Origin: Kaistella solincola
Lineage (GTDB): Bacteria > Bacteroidota > Bacteroidia > Flavobacteriales > Weeksellaceae
Direction of reading: 5' to 3'
Assembly (NCBI RefSeq): GCF_000812875.1
Contig: NZ_JSYK01000003.1
Location: 248,001 to 312,000 of the forward strand
DNA length: 64,000 nucleotides
Shown: positions 25,874 to 34,703 of the stretch, piece after piece
How the letters are laid out: each line of letters starts with the position of its first letter
Position numbering within the stretch: position 1 is the first letter of the stretch
Translations under genes and position numbers: made by a program
Notes under the pieces: model-generated
Databases searched by the model: none
What the model was told of the DNA's origin: nothing
Seen by the model: only the letters and a program-made list of their open reading frames with translations

Positions 25874-27682
25874 ATGCCGAAACCTTTTAACCGAACCATC
25901 ACACTTTACCATATTTATCAGCAACTGCTGCCTTTCATCAAACCGTATCGTCTGATGATGTACGGCACGCTTTTCCTCACTTTTATCGGTGCTTTGCTGG
26001 CGCAGGTGAATCCGCTTGTTTTAAAATATACGGTGGACGAAGTTACGGCGTTAACGCAGCTTCCAGATCCGATGTCCGAAGGAATTCATATTTTGGTCGT
26101 TATTTCTGCTATTTTATTAGGAAAAGAATTATTGAATATTTTCATCCAGTTCGGTCAGAAATTTTACGGTGAAAAAATCCGAATTAATACGAGTTCGGTT
26201 TTAGCACAAACGGCAATTGATAAAATTTTAACCTACAGCGTCGCTTTTTTCAATGATGAAAATCACGAATCCGGAAAACTTCAAATCCGCATTGACCGGG
26301 GTATTGAAAGCCTTACGAAACTCGTTCAGAATTTTTTCATCGATATTTTGCCCTTATTTTCCAATGCAATTATCGCCTTGGTCATCATGTATATGCAAAA
26401 CGTATATGTCGGTTTGGTTTCCACTATCGTCGTCCCGATTTATTTTGCAATCAGTTCTCTGCAGGCGAAAAAACTTTCCGGAGTGCGGCGCCAGCTTCGC
26501 AACCAGCGCGAAAAGAAAACTTCCGGACTTTTAAATCTCATCAATTCGATTATGGTGATTAAAAGTTTTGTCCGCGAAAAATTCGAAGGTAAAAAACAAT
26601 ACGATCTTCAGATGCAGCTCATGGAAAGCCAGCTTTTCACGCGGCGCACGAATTTTATTTACGATGGTTTAAAGACTTTTATTGAGCAGTTCGGAGTTGT
26701 TTTAATCATTCTTCTTACGGTTTATCTGGTTTTGGATCAGCAAATGACAATCGGGGCGATTATGCTGCATATTCTTTTGTTTAATAATGTTTCAGCGCCA
26801 ATCCGCCAGCTTCACCGGATTTATGACGATATGAATGACGCCATGATTTACGCTGAGGGTTATTTTGATATTTTGAATGCCGATGGCGAAACCGAACCAA
26901 CCGGATTGGTGGTCAAAGAAAATTTAAAAGGCAAATTCGAGCTTAAAAATGTAGATTTTACTTATCCGAACGGAAGCAAAGCGCTCGACAATGTTTCGCT
27001 CACAATCGAAGACGGGAAAACTACGGCGCTTGTCGGCTTAAGCGGCGCCGGGAAATCTACGGTAATCAATCTTTTATGTAAATTTTACCTCCCCGATGCC
27101 GGAAAAATTCTGCTTGACGGCATTAATTTAAATGAATTTGAAAATACAGCACTGCGCGATGATATTGGTTTGGTGCTTCAAAAAAACCATATTTTTCAGG
27201 GAAGCATCGAAGATAACATCCGCTACGGAAATATGAACGCGACTTTTGAGGAAATTGAAACCGCTGCAAAAAAAGCGTATTTACACGACCAGATTATCGA
27301 ACTTCCAAATAAATATGAGCACGACGCGACGCAGCTTTCCGGTGGACAACAACAAAGGATTGCCATTGCGCGTTTGTTTTTGAAAGATCCACCGATTATT
27401 TTTCTGGATGAACCAACGGCAAGTTTGGACGCAATCGCGACAGAACAGATTAAAAACTCACTGGACGCCATAAAAAAAGGTCGCACCGTGGTGATTATTT
27501 CGCACTCTTTGTCGCAGATTTTAGATTCTGATAAAATCTACGTCATGAAAAAAGGAAAAATGGTGGAAAGCGGCACGCACAGCGAACTCGTGAGTTTGCG
27601 CGGCACATACCGCGAGATTTTTGATGCTTCGGCGCGAAGTCTTAATTTAGATAAATTGCTGAATTCTTTCAGCGAAAATTAA
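25874..27682 (+). CDS. ABC transporter, fused permease and ATP-binding protein
   Basis: 602-residue half-exporter of the ABCB/MsbA type that works as a dimer in the inner membrane. Six hydrophobic helices lie in residues 20-310, followed by an ATPase domain: Walker A LVGLSGAGKSTVINLL, signature L-S-G-G-Q-Q-Q-R, Walker B P-I-I-F-L-D-E-P-T-A-S-L-D, then H-loop V-I-I-S-H-S-L. The substrate may be a lipid, peptide or drug; the sequence does not say. A lipoprotein gene follows after 16 nt. Confidence 0.92.
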   Translation: MPKPFNRTITLYHIYQQLLPFIKPYRLMMYGTLFLTFIGALLAQVNPLVLKYTVDEVTALTQLPDPMSEGIHILVVISAILLGKELLNIFIQFGQKFYGEKIRINTSSVLAQTAIDKILTYSVAFFNDENHESGKLQIRIDRGIESLTKLVQNFFIDILPLFSNAIIALVIMYMQNVYVGLVSTIVVPIYFAISSLQAKKLSGVRRQLRNQREKKTSGLLNLINSIMVIKSFVREKFEGKKQYDLQMQLMESQLFTRRTNFIYDGLKTFIEQFGVVLIILLTVYLVLDQQMTIGAIMLHILLFNNVSAPIRQLHRIYDDMNDAMIYAEGYFDILNADGETEPTGLVVKENLKGKFELKNVDFTYPNGSKALDNVSLTIEDGKTTALVGLSGAGKSTVINLLCKFYLPDAGKILLDGINLNEFENTALRDDIGLVLQKNHIFQGSIEDNIRYGNMNATFEEIETAAKKAYLHDQIIELPNKYEHDATQLSGGQQQRIAIARLFLKDPPIIFLDEPTASLDAIATEQIKNSLDAIKKGRTVVIISHSLSQILDSDKIYVMKKGKMVESGTHSELVSLRGTYREIFDASARSLNLDKLLNSFSEN

Positions 27683-27698
27683 TTTTTAAAAAAGTAAT

Positions 27699-28283
27699 AT
27701 GAAAAAATATCTGGTACTGATTGCTGCCTCAGCTTTTGCAATTTCCTGTTCAAAAGTGGAAGAAACTATTAGCGAAAAAATCACCCAAACAACCGACAGA
27801 ATTAATGAAACGGCGCAAAATAAAGTGAAGGAAACTGTTCAGAAAACTTTAGATTCGTCGATTTCTTCAATGACGAACGCGGAAAATGCGGAGTTTAATG
27901 AAGTTTTCCCCACCGGCGATCCTTCGATGATTTCGGAATTTAAAGGTAAGAGAATTACTTTTCCGAACGGTTCACCGGCTTTTCTTTTTAAATATAAAGC
28001 CGACAAGGATTCGCTTTTGACATTTCTTGAAAATCAGGAAACGGTAAATGAAGAAAATTCCGATAAAAAAGCCCGAAAAATTGATGGGCAAAGTTTTCTC
28101 GATAAACTGACGTTGATTGAAAAATTTTTGCCGGCAAATACCTTTAATATGGATTGGCTGGAAGACATTAAAAATGATAAAAACGTCGAATTTTACAAGC
28201 TGAAAAGATTGCCAAACAAAAGCACGATTATTTATAATCCCGCGACGCAGCAGGTTTATCAGTTTGTAGAAGTTTCAAAATAA
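27699..28283 (+). CDS. lipoprotein of unknown function
   Basis: 194 residues with a lipoprotein signal (A-A-S-A-F-A-I-S-C, Cys 17). After it comes a heptad-rich stretch (about 20-60: V-E-E-T-I-S-E-K-I, T-D-R-I-N-E-T, V-K-E-T-V-Q-K-T-L) that could form a coiled coil, then a mixed alpha/beta domain with no family I recognise. The stop is directly followed by the ATG of the HD-domain gene, and the ABC exporter lies 16 nt upstream, so the three probably form an operon. Confidence 0.75.
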   Translation: MKKYLVLIAASAFAISCSKVEETISEKITQTTDRINETAQNKVKETVQKTLDSSISSMTNAENAEFNEVFPTGDPSMISEFKGKRITFPNGSPAFLFKYKADKDSLLTFLENQETVNEENSDKKARKIDGQSFLDKLTLIEKFLPANTFNMDWLEDIKNDKNVEFYKLKRLPNKSTIIYNPATQQVYQFVEVSK

Positions 28284-28937
28284 ATGGAAATATCAGAAAA
28301 ATTGGTCCAAAATACCGTCAATTTTGTTAAAGGACAATTAGACGGTGCGGAAGCCGGTCACGATTGGTTTCACATTGAAAGAGTTTGGAATCTTTCAAAA
28401 AAAATAGCTGAAACAGAAAACTGCAATAGGGAAGTGGTGGAACTCGCTGCGCTTTTGCACGACATTGCAGATCCAAAATTCCACGACGGTGATGAAGATC
28501 TTGCACTAAAAATTTCGCTGGAATTTCTGCAAAGAGAAAATGTTTCCGAGGAAATTATTGAGCAGGTTTTATTTATCATTAAAAATATATCTTTCAAAAA
28601 TCGGCACGAATTGCCCGGAATTTTTCCAGTCGAATTACAAATTGTTCAGGATGCTGACCGCCTCGATGCGATTGGCGCGATTGGAATTGCACGCACTTTC
28701 AATTTTGGCGGCTTCAAAAATAATCTGATGTATCATCCGGAAATTCCACCGGCAATTGGTCAAAGCAAAGAAGAATATAAAAAATCAAACGGCACGACCA
28801 TCAATCATTTTTATGAAAAACTGCTGCTGCTGAAAGATTTGATGAACACCGAAAAAGGAAAAAAAATGGCCGAAGAGCGGCATATTTTTATGCTCGGTTT
28901 TCTGGAGCAGTTTTACCGGGAATGGAATGCGGTTTAA
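28284..28937 (+). CDS. HD-domain phosphohydrolase
   Basis: 217 residues. The HD-type metal ligands are in order: H in AGHDWFHIERV, the HD pair in ALLHDIADPKF, and D in V-Q-D-A-D-R-L-D-A-I-G. This arrangement is that of small bacterial nucleotide or phosphate-ester hydrolases related to YedJ. Substrate unknown. The start codon directly abuts the lipoprotein stop (TAAATG), which suggests translational coupling. Confidence 0.9.
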   Translation: MEISEKLVQNTVNFVKGQLDGAEAGHDWFHIERVWNLSKKIAETENCNREVVELAALLHDIADPKFHDGDEDLALKISLEFLQRENVSEEIIEQVLFIIKNISFKNRHELPGIFPVELQIVQDADRLDAIGAIGIARTFNFGGFKNNLMYHPEIPPAIGQSKEEYKKSNGTTINHFYEKLLLLKDLMNTEKGKKMAEERHIFMLGFLEQFYREWNAV

Positions 28938-28990
28938 TTGTGAAATGAACTTTTACAGGGCTGAAACCTAATTTTATTTATCTTTACGCC

Positions 28991-29620
28991 ATGTTTTACT
29001 TCTTCGTTTTTCTTGCGATTGCGCTCTCTGTGGCTTTGTTTTTTTCTGTCATAAGAGACGGGCGTTTCCGTACCTGGGCAAAAGCGTACCGAATTGTAAT
29101 TTCTGCGGTTACCGCGGGCGTTTTTGTTTTTCTGTTTTTCCAGAAAAGCACCTATCAGTTCCGGGAAAATTCTGTTACGCTTCAACTCATTAATAAATTG
29201 CCGTTTCCGCTGGATTTTTATCTGATTAAAATAAACAACACGGCAGACGAAGACGCAAAATACGAAACCAAACACATCGGAAAAATCCGCGATAATTTTT
29301 ACCGGATTGATTATCTTATGATGCAGGATTCCAATGAATACTGGATTGCCGGTTATATGGGCGCGAAAAAACTTGTTTATTTTTCACAGCATATGGTTCC
29401 AAATAAAAACGAAGACCAAATCATTGAAGTCCAAAATTACATCATTCAAAGCGCCAAGTTTGCAGACACCGCGCAGTTTAAAATTGAAGAACTGAAATTG
29501 GACAATATCAAAACTGCAATTTGGATTACTTTAGATTTGCTTTTATTATTTTTAAATCTCGCGCTTTTGGTTCGGAAACAGAAACAAAAAATTCCGACCG
29601 TTTTGGCCGGAATTTCCTGA
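28991..29620 (+). CDS. membrane protein of unknown function
   Basis: 209 residues with two N-terminal helices (about 1-22 and 33-52), a periplasmic or cytoplasmic globular region of about 120 residues, and a C-terminal helix (about 172-195) followed by a basic K-Q-K-Q-K tail. I do not recognise the family. A TATCTTTA sequence ends 4 nt before the ATG, a one-base variant of the -7 box, so it may be leaderless. Confidence 0.65.
   Translation: MFYFFVFLAIALSVALFFSVIRDGRFRTWAKAYRIVISAVTAGVFVFLFFQKSTYQFRENSVTLQLINKLPFPLDFYLIKINNTADEDAKYETKHIGKIRDNFYRIDYLMMQDSNEYWIAGYMGAKKLVYFSQHMVPNKNEDQIIEVQNYIIQSAKFADTAQFKIEELKLDNIKTAIWITLDLLLLFLNLALLVRKQKQKIPTVLAGIS
29589..29615. terminator. bidirectional terminator overlapping the end of the membrane-protein gene
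   Basis: AAATTCCGACC / GGCCGGAATTT with loop GTTTT, 10 of 11 pairs, between convergent genes whose stops are two bases apart. Its layout resembles the family 1 repeat. Confidence 0.65.
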
Positions 29621-29621
29621 T

Positions 29622-30818
29622 TTATTTTGCCTGCTGTTCTTTCAGCGCTTCTTTGTCTTTGTCCGAAGGATTCCAGACTTTCACCTCGTCGTTTTTGGTG
29701 ATTCCGGAAAGAATTTGAACATTAATTCCGTCGCTCGCACCGAGTTTTACATTCACTTTTTTGAATTTTCCGTCGGGCTGTTTTACTTCTACGAAAGGAT
29801 TGTCGCGACCGTTTATTTTTTCATACTGGATTAAAGATTCATCCAAAAGCAAAGCGTTTTTCTTGGAGCTTAAGATAATTTCACCATTAGCGGAAAAACC
29901 TGCGCGAATATATTCATTGGTTTTATTGAAAACATCGCCTTCAATCGGGAATTTTATGGTTCCTGCTTCTTCAGTTCCTTTTGGTGCGATCATGGTCACG
30001 CGGCCCGGGAAAGTTTTGTTTTGTAAAGCACCGATCACGATATTCATATCCATGCCTTCTTTCAGTTTTCCGGCTTGCGCTTCATCGATGGTTCCTTCAA
30101 AAATTAAGGAGTTCAAATCGGCAATGGAGCAAATGGTACTTCCCGCGTTGAAGGAGTTCGCTTCAATAACCTGACTTCCGACTTTTACGGGAACTTCTAA
30201 AACTGTACCGTTTGCTTTGGAACGGATTTGTGTGGTCGCCAAGCCCGCAAGTTCCGGAGTGGCGCCGGTTTTCGCAATCTGAAGGTTTTTCTGTGCGGTT
30301 TGTCTTTGTTGCTGCGCGTTGCGAAGCACCTGTTGTGTAGATTGCAGTTGCTGTTGCGCCGCGATATATTCCTGTTTAGAAATTACGCCCTGCGTGTACA
30401 GCTGCTGTTGCATTGCGAACTGTTTTTGCTGTTGCGCAACATTAATCTGTGCGTTGCTGATCTGCAAATTAGCATTATTGATTTCCTGCGTTGCAGCGTT
30501 TACATTCTGAATGCTTGGTACAATTCTGATTGTCGCAACGAGTTGTCCGGCCGTAACTTTGTCGCCTTCAGTCACAAAAATTTTGTCGATGATACCCGAA
30601 ATATTTGGTTTGATTTCAATTTCCTCGCGCGGAACAATTTTTCCGGTTGCCAAAACTTTTTCGTCCATATCCTGAACAACTGCTTTTTTGGTAAGAAACT
30701 GTTCACTTTTTGTGGAATTTGAATTGATGAGGTACCCGACCCCTTTTGCAAGTGCAAATAAAAGTACAAGGCCGAGAACGATGTAAATTATTTTTTTTGC
30801 GGTGAATTTCTTCTTCAT
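29622..30818 (-). CDS. efflux periplasmic adaptor (MacA/HlyD type)
   Basis: 398 residues: an N-terminal membrane anchor (about 10-30), a biotinyl-lipoyl-like domain (G-K-I-V-P-R-E-E-I-E-I-K-P-N-I-S-G-I-I), a Gln-rich coiled-coil hairpin (about 105-180, many N-A-Q and Q-Q-Q), a second lipoyl half (I-R-S-K-A-N-G-T-V-L-E-V-P-V-K-V-G-S) and the beta-barrel/MP domains. It links the MacB-like transporter to an outer-membrane TolC channel, which is not in the window. Last gene of the minus-strand operon, 26 nt behind the second permease. Confidence 0.93.
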   Translation of the reverse strand: MKKKFTAKKIIYIVLGLVLLFALAKGVGYLINSNSTKSEQFLTKKAVVQDMDEKVLATGKIVPREEIEIKPNISGIIDKIFVTEGDKVTAGQLVATIRIVPSIQNVNAATQEINNANLQISNAQINVAQQQKQFAMQQQLYTQGVISKQEYIAAQQQLQSTQQVLRNAQQQRQTAQKNLQIAKTGATPELAGLATTQIRSKANGTVLEVPVKVGSQVIEANSFNAGSTICSIADLNSLIFEGTIDEAQAGKLKEGMDMNIVIGALQNKTFPGRVTMIAPKGTEEAGTIKFPIEGDVFNKTNEYIRAGFSANGEIILSSKKNALLLDESLIQYEKINGRDNPFVEVKQPDGKFKKVNVKLGASDGINVQILSGITKNDEVKVWNPSDKDKEALKEQQAK

Positions 30819-30844
30819 ATAATTAGTGCTAATGGTTATTAAAT

Positions 30845-32116
30845 TTATTCTGAGCGTAAAGCTTCAATAGGTTTTATTTTTACGGCGCGCTGCGCAGGAA
30901 TCATACCGATGATCAAACCTAAGAAAACCATTACCGCCATGGCGGCGAAAACTTCACCATAATTTACGGTTGGGTTGTAGAACGGAAATTCGTCCTGTCC
31001 TTCGGTTACGGAATTTAAAATCATCAGCAGGAAAATTCCGAAAATAAAGCCCAGTAAACCGGAAGTAATTGTGATGACGACACTTTCCAGCAAAATCTGG
31101 TTCCGGACTTCTGCAGGTTTCGCGCCTAAAGCACGGCGAATACCAATTTCTTTGGTTCTTTCTTTTACCGTAATCAGCAAGATATTTGAAATCGCGATGA
31201 CGCCGGCTAAAATGGTTAAAGTTCCCACCACGATGGTTAAAAGCTGCATTCCGGTTAAAAAGCCGGTCAGTTTGCCGAAGAGTTTGCCCAGGTTAAAACT
31301 TCCGTACGCGTTGGTGTCGTCCGGTGAAACATGGTATTTGGCTTTAAGCTCATCTTTTACCGTGTTTTCAAGCACATTCAGGTCTACATTATCTTTACCG
31401 ACAATCGCGAAAAAACCTACTTTATCACCGTTATTATACATTTTGGTAAAAGTGGTGAACGGGATGTAAGCGGAATCATCGCTGCCCATATTTCCTCCCT
31501 GTTGCTGTACACGGAAAACGCCGATAACATTAAAAAACAAACCTTTTACAGTAACTGTTTTACCGATTGGGTTTTCGTTTTTCTTGGCATCGAAGAAGTT
31601 TTTATAAATGGCTTCGCCGATGACGATGACATTTTTATTTTGATTAATGTCGGCATCATTAATATACCGGCCATAAATGAGTTTTTTTTCTGAAATTTTA
31701 TTTCCGACAGGAAAATCACCGTTTAAAGTGTAGGTTTCATTTTTGCCGTTTCGTGAAAAAAGCTCGCCCGGGCTGCCAAAATTTCCGCGCGAAGTCTGTG
31801 GCGATATATAATCGATGTCGTGGATTCTTTGCTTTAAAACTTCGATGTCCGGTAAATGCAGATCCATTTTCCGGCCTTTTGGAAAACCATCGTAAGGAAT
31901 CGTGGTGTTTTGTGCCCACAAAAAAATAGAGTTGGTGGCGAAACCTGCGAAAGCTTTATCGAAACCGTTTTCCATGCCTTTTGCCGCGCCAAGAAGCGCC
32001 ACGAACAGAAACATGCCCCAGCCAACACCAATCATGGTGAGAAAAGTCCGAAGTTTATTATTCCGAAGGGAATGATAAATTTCTTGCCAGGTATCTATTT
32101 TAAAAATGATATTCAT
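30845..32116 (-). CDS. MacB-type ABC permease, second
   Basis: 423 residues. One N-terminal membrane helix (about 22-42), a large periplasmic MacB_PCD domain (about 45-290) and three C-terminal helices with the FtsX signature (I-S-N-I-L-L-I-T-V-K-E-R-T-K-E-I-G-I-R-R-A-L-G-A) and terminal I-E-A-L-R-S-E. No ATPase domain, so it depends on the ATP-binding protein two genes upstream. It differs widely from the other permease, which points to a heterodimer. These transporters drive a periplasmic pump and export peptides, antibiotics or lipoproteins. Confidence 0.92.
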   Translation of the reverse strand: MNIIFKIDTWQEIYHSLRNNKLRTFLTMIGVGWGMFLFVALLGAAKGMENGFDKAFAGFATNSIFLWAQNTTIPYDGFPKGRKMDLHLPDIEVLKQRIHDIDYISPQTSRGNFGSPGELFSRNGKNETYTLNGDFPVGNKISEKKLIYGRYINDADINQNKNVIVIGEAIYKNFFDAKKNENPIGKTVTVKGLFFNVIGVFRVQQQGGNMGSDDSAYIPFTTFTKMYNNGDKVGFFAIVGKDNVDLNVLENTVKDELKAKYHVSPDDTNAYGSFNLGKLFGKLTGFLTGMQLLTIVVGTLTILAGVIAISNILLITVKERTKEIGIRRALGAKPAEVRNQILLESVVITITSGLLGFIFGIFLLMILNSVTEGQDEFPFYNPTVNYGEVFAAMAVMVFLGLIIGMIPAQRAVKIKPIEALRSE

Positions 32117-32162
32117 CTTTCGGTTTTAGCTGAAAATTGTTTGATGTACACTTTATAATTTT

Positions 32163-32200
32163 AAAAAAAATGGTCTTTTAGCGGCGTATTTTTTTTAATT
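32163..32200. repeat. family 1 repeat inside the efflux operon
   Basis: Core GGTCTTTTAGCGGC between long A and T runs, in the gap between the two permease genes. Confidence 0.6.
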
Positions 32201-32204
32201 AAAT

Positions 32205-33434
32205 CTATTCGGTCCGCAGTGCTTCGATCGGTTTAATTTTACTTGCTTTAAAAGCGGGAACGAATCCTGAAATAAGGCCGGCAATTACCAGACAGAAGAA
32301 TGCGACAATAATTAAACCCCAGCCAACACTCGGATCTTTAATAAAATATTTTTCTAAACTGTCACCAATTAAAGTTAATGTTAAAACACCCAGCGCCACA
32401 CCGATAATCCCGGAAATTACGGTGATTACGACGCTTTCCTGTATGATCAAAGCAACGATTGCCGAAGGTTTTGCGCCGATGGCTTTTCGGACACCGATTT
32501 CCTTTGTCCTTTCTTTCACGATATACACCATGATATTGCTGATGCCGATAATTCCTGCTAAAAGTGTCCCAAGGCCGATGAAGCCGACAATTAAGGTAAT
32601 AATTAAAAGAAACTGAAAGGTTTTTTCAAGGTTTTGTGCATTGTTGCTGACACGGAGCGCATTTTCATCATCGGGAGAAATTTTCAGGTCTTTTTTGAGC
32701 TTTTTTTCCAGATTATCGCTGTAGGCAATGGCGTCTTTCGGCGTCATTGTCGGTTCGTAGGTGATGTAAATGCGGCTGAGTGTATCGGAACCTTTTTTCA
32801 GCTGCTGCAAGGTGGAAATCGGGATGCTGATCATCCTTTCGTCCATATCACCGCCGTCGTCGGAAAACACGCCGATTACTTTGAACATGGTTCCATTTAA
32901 ATCTAAATCCTGCCCAATCGGCGAACCGTTTTTAATTAAATCCCGTTGAACCATGCGGCCGATAACCGCCACTTTTTGCTGTAAGTCGATATCCCGTTCG
33001 GTAATAAATCTGCCGTCTAAAAGTTTTCGGTTTTCAATAAAAGGTTCATCGGTATCTGAACCGTTAACCTGATAAGAACCGCTTTCTCTGCCGTACTTTA
33101 CCAGCATGCTGGTGGTGTAGCGTGCAGAGGCGTGTTCTATTTTTTTTGGGTCTTCTTTGGTGATATTATCGAAATCTTTATTTTGTAAAACAACCTGTCG
33201 GTCTGTTTGTAAACCGTCAAAAGCAATGGTGGTTTTGCCGGTAGAAATGGAAATAAGATTGGTTGCATCGCGTGCAAAACCTTCGGTAAAGGCGTTTTTC
33301 AAACCATTTCCGATGCCGAAAAGCACGATAAAAATAAACAAACCCAAAGCAACCGTAAAGCCGGAAAGCACGGTGCGCAGCACATTACTGCGAATCGATT
33401 CGAATATTTCCCGCCAGCGGTCCAGGTCAAACAT
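32205..33434 (-). CDS. MacB-type ABC permease, first
   Basis: 409 residues with the same plan as the other permease: helix at about 20-40, periplasmic domain to about 275, three C-terminal helices, signature I-S-N-I-M-V-Y-I-V-K-E-R-T-K-E-I-G-V-R-K-A-I-G-A and end I-E-A-L-R-T-E. The N-terminal W-R-E-I-F-E-S-I-R-S-N is shared with its partner (W-Q-E-I-Y-H-S-L-R-N-N). It lies 33 nt behind the ATP-binding gene. Confidence 0.92.
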   Translation of the reverse strand: MFDLDRWREIFESIRSNVLRTVLSGFTVALGLFIFIVLFGIGNGLKNAFTEGFARDATNLISISTGKTTIAFDGLQTDRQVVLQNKDFDNITKEDPKKIEHASARYTTSMLVKYGRESGSYQVNGSDTDEPFIENRKLLDGRFITERDIDLQQKVAVIGRMVQRDLIKNGSPIGQDLDLNGTMFKVIGVFSDDGGDMDERMISIPISTLQQLKKGSDTLSRIYITYEPTMTPKDAIAYSDNLEKKLKKDLKISPDDENALRVSNNAQNLEKTFQFLLIITLIVGFIGLGTLLAGIIGISNIMVYIVKERTKEIGVRKAIGAKPSAIVALIIQESVVITVISGIIGVALGVLTLTLIGDSLEKYFIKDPSVGWGLIIVAFFCLVIAGLISGFVPAFKASKIKPIEALRTE

Positions 33435-33467
33435 AATTTTAACTGAGATTTCGGTTGAACAATTTTT

Positions 33468-34160
33468 TTAAGCTAAAACTCTTTGGGTGATAAATTCATC
33501 ACTTTCGATAATTCCGTCTTTCAGAATTACGTTTCTTTTGGTTTCTGCAGCGACGTCCGGTTCATGTGTAACGACGATTACGGTTTTTCCTTCGCGGTTA
33601 ATTTCCTGCAAGAGTTTCATAATATCGTACGTTGTTTTGGAATCCAAAGCTCCTGTTGGTTCATCGGCAAGAATTACTTTCGGATTGGTGATCAGTGCAC
33701 GCGCGATTGCAACACGCTGTTTCTGACCACCGGAAAGTTCATTCGGTAAATGCGTAGCCCAATCGGCAAGACCAACTTTTGCAAGATATTCTAAAGCGCG
33801 CTCATTTCTTTCTTTTCGCGGTACATTTTGATAGTAGAGTGGAAGCGCTACATTTTCCAGCGCGGTTTTGTAGCCAATTAAATTAAAGGACTGGAAAATA
33901 AAACCCAAAAACTTGCTGCGGTATTCTGCAGCTTTCACTTCATTAAGATGTTCGATGGGAATACCATCCAGCTCATAAATCCCGGAATCTTTTTCGTCCA
34001 AGATCCCGATAATATTCAGCAAAGTAGATTTTCCGGAGCCGGAACTTCCCATAATAGAAACGAATTCGCCTTCATCAATACTCAGGTTGATACCTTTCAG
34101 CACGTGAAGTTTACTTTTACCGGTGTCATACGATTTGTTGAGATCCTTAATTACTAACAT
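33468..34160 (-). CDS. MacB-type ABC transporter ATP-binding protein
   Basis: 230-residue LolD/MacB-class ATPase: Walker A I-M-G-S-S-G-S-G-K-S-T, Q-loop F-I-F-Q-S-F-N-L-I, signature L-S-G-G-Q-K-Q-R, Walker B V-I-L-A-D-E-P-T-G-A-L-D and H-loop V-V-T-H-E-P. First gene of the operon; drives the two permeases downstream. No promoter box fitting TAnnTTTG was seen in the 100 nt upstream. Confidence 0.94.
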   Translation of the reverse strand: MLVIKDLNKSYDTGKSKLHVLKGINLSIDEGEFVSIMGSSGSGKSTLLNIIGILDEKDSGIYELDGIPIEHLNEVKAAEYRSKFLGFIFQSFNLIGYKTALENVALPLYYQNVPRKERNERALEYLAKVGLADWATHLPNELSGGQKQRVAIARALITNPKVILADEPTGALDSKTTYDIMKLLQEINREGKTVIVVTHEPDVAAETKRNVILKDGIIESDEFITQRVLA

Positions 34161-34703
34161 TTAGCTTGCTGGATTTATTTATTATAATAAGTGTTAAAAT
34201 TATTTGCTTTGTTACAACATTACGGCGCATTATTTGTTACGAGGATTTATAAATTTGAAAGAGGGGATAATTTGAAAAAAATTGGCTCAAAACGCGGCAA
34301 AAAAATTCCGTACCGAGTTCTTTTTTTTACAAAAAAAATTCGGCGATTATCTTTTAGCGTTTAATTTCTTAATTAATTGCGAACCAAATGCTTAGGGATT
34401 ATAATGGATGTCCCGTTGTGAAATTAATTGTAAATCAGACCTAATTCTGTATTAATACTGCGATTTAAAATTTACATACAATACGAAGCTTTTAAGATTT
34501 TCTGCAGTTTTTGTTTGAATTAATTTTTTTAATAAATTATAGGTTTATGTGGATTTTTAAAGCTAAAAAACACTCCGTTTGATTTTTTTTGTTTCACAAT
34601 ATATATTATATTTACCGGGTCAAACTATTTTACAGATAAATGACACTATACATACACACGATGAAATTAAAAAACAACTTCTTTAATTTAAAAACACACA
34701 CTT
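34161..34703. other. 543-nt AT-rich gap between divergent genes
   Basis: It holds the promoters of the efflux operon and of the secreted pair, but no full -33/-7 match was found. TTTGTTAC occurs twice 25 nt apart (34208-34215, 34233-34240), close to the efflux operon. A family 1 repeat sits at 34275-34308 (core GGCTCAAAACGCGGC), with a weaker one near 34330-34367. The rest has no convincing reading frame. Confidence 0.5.
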
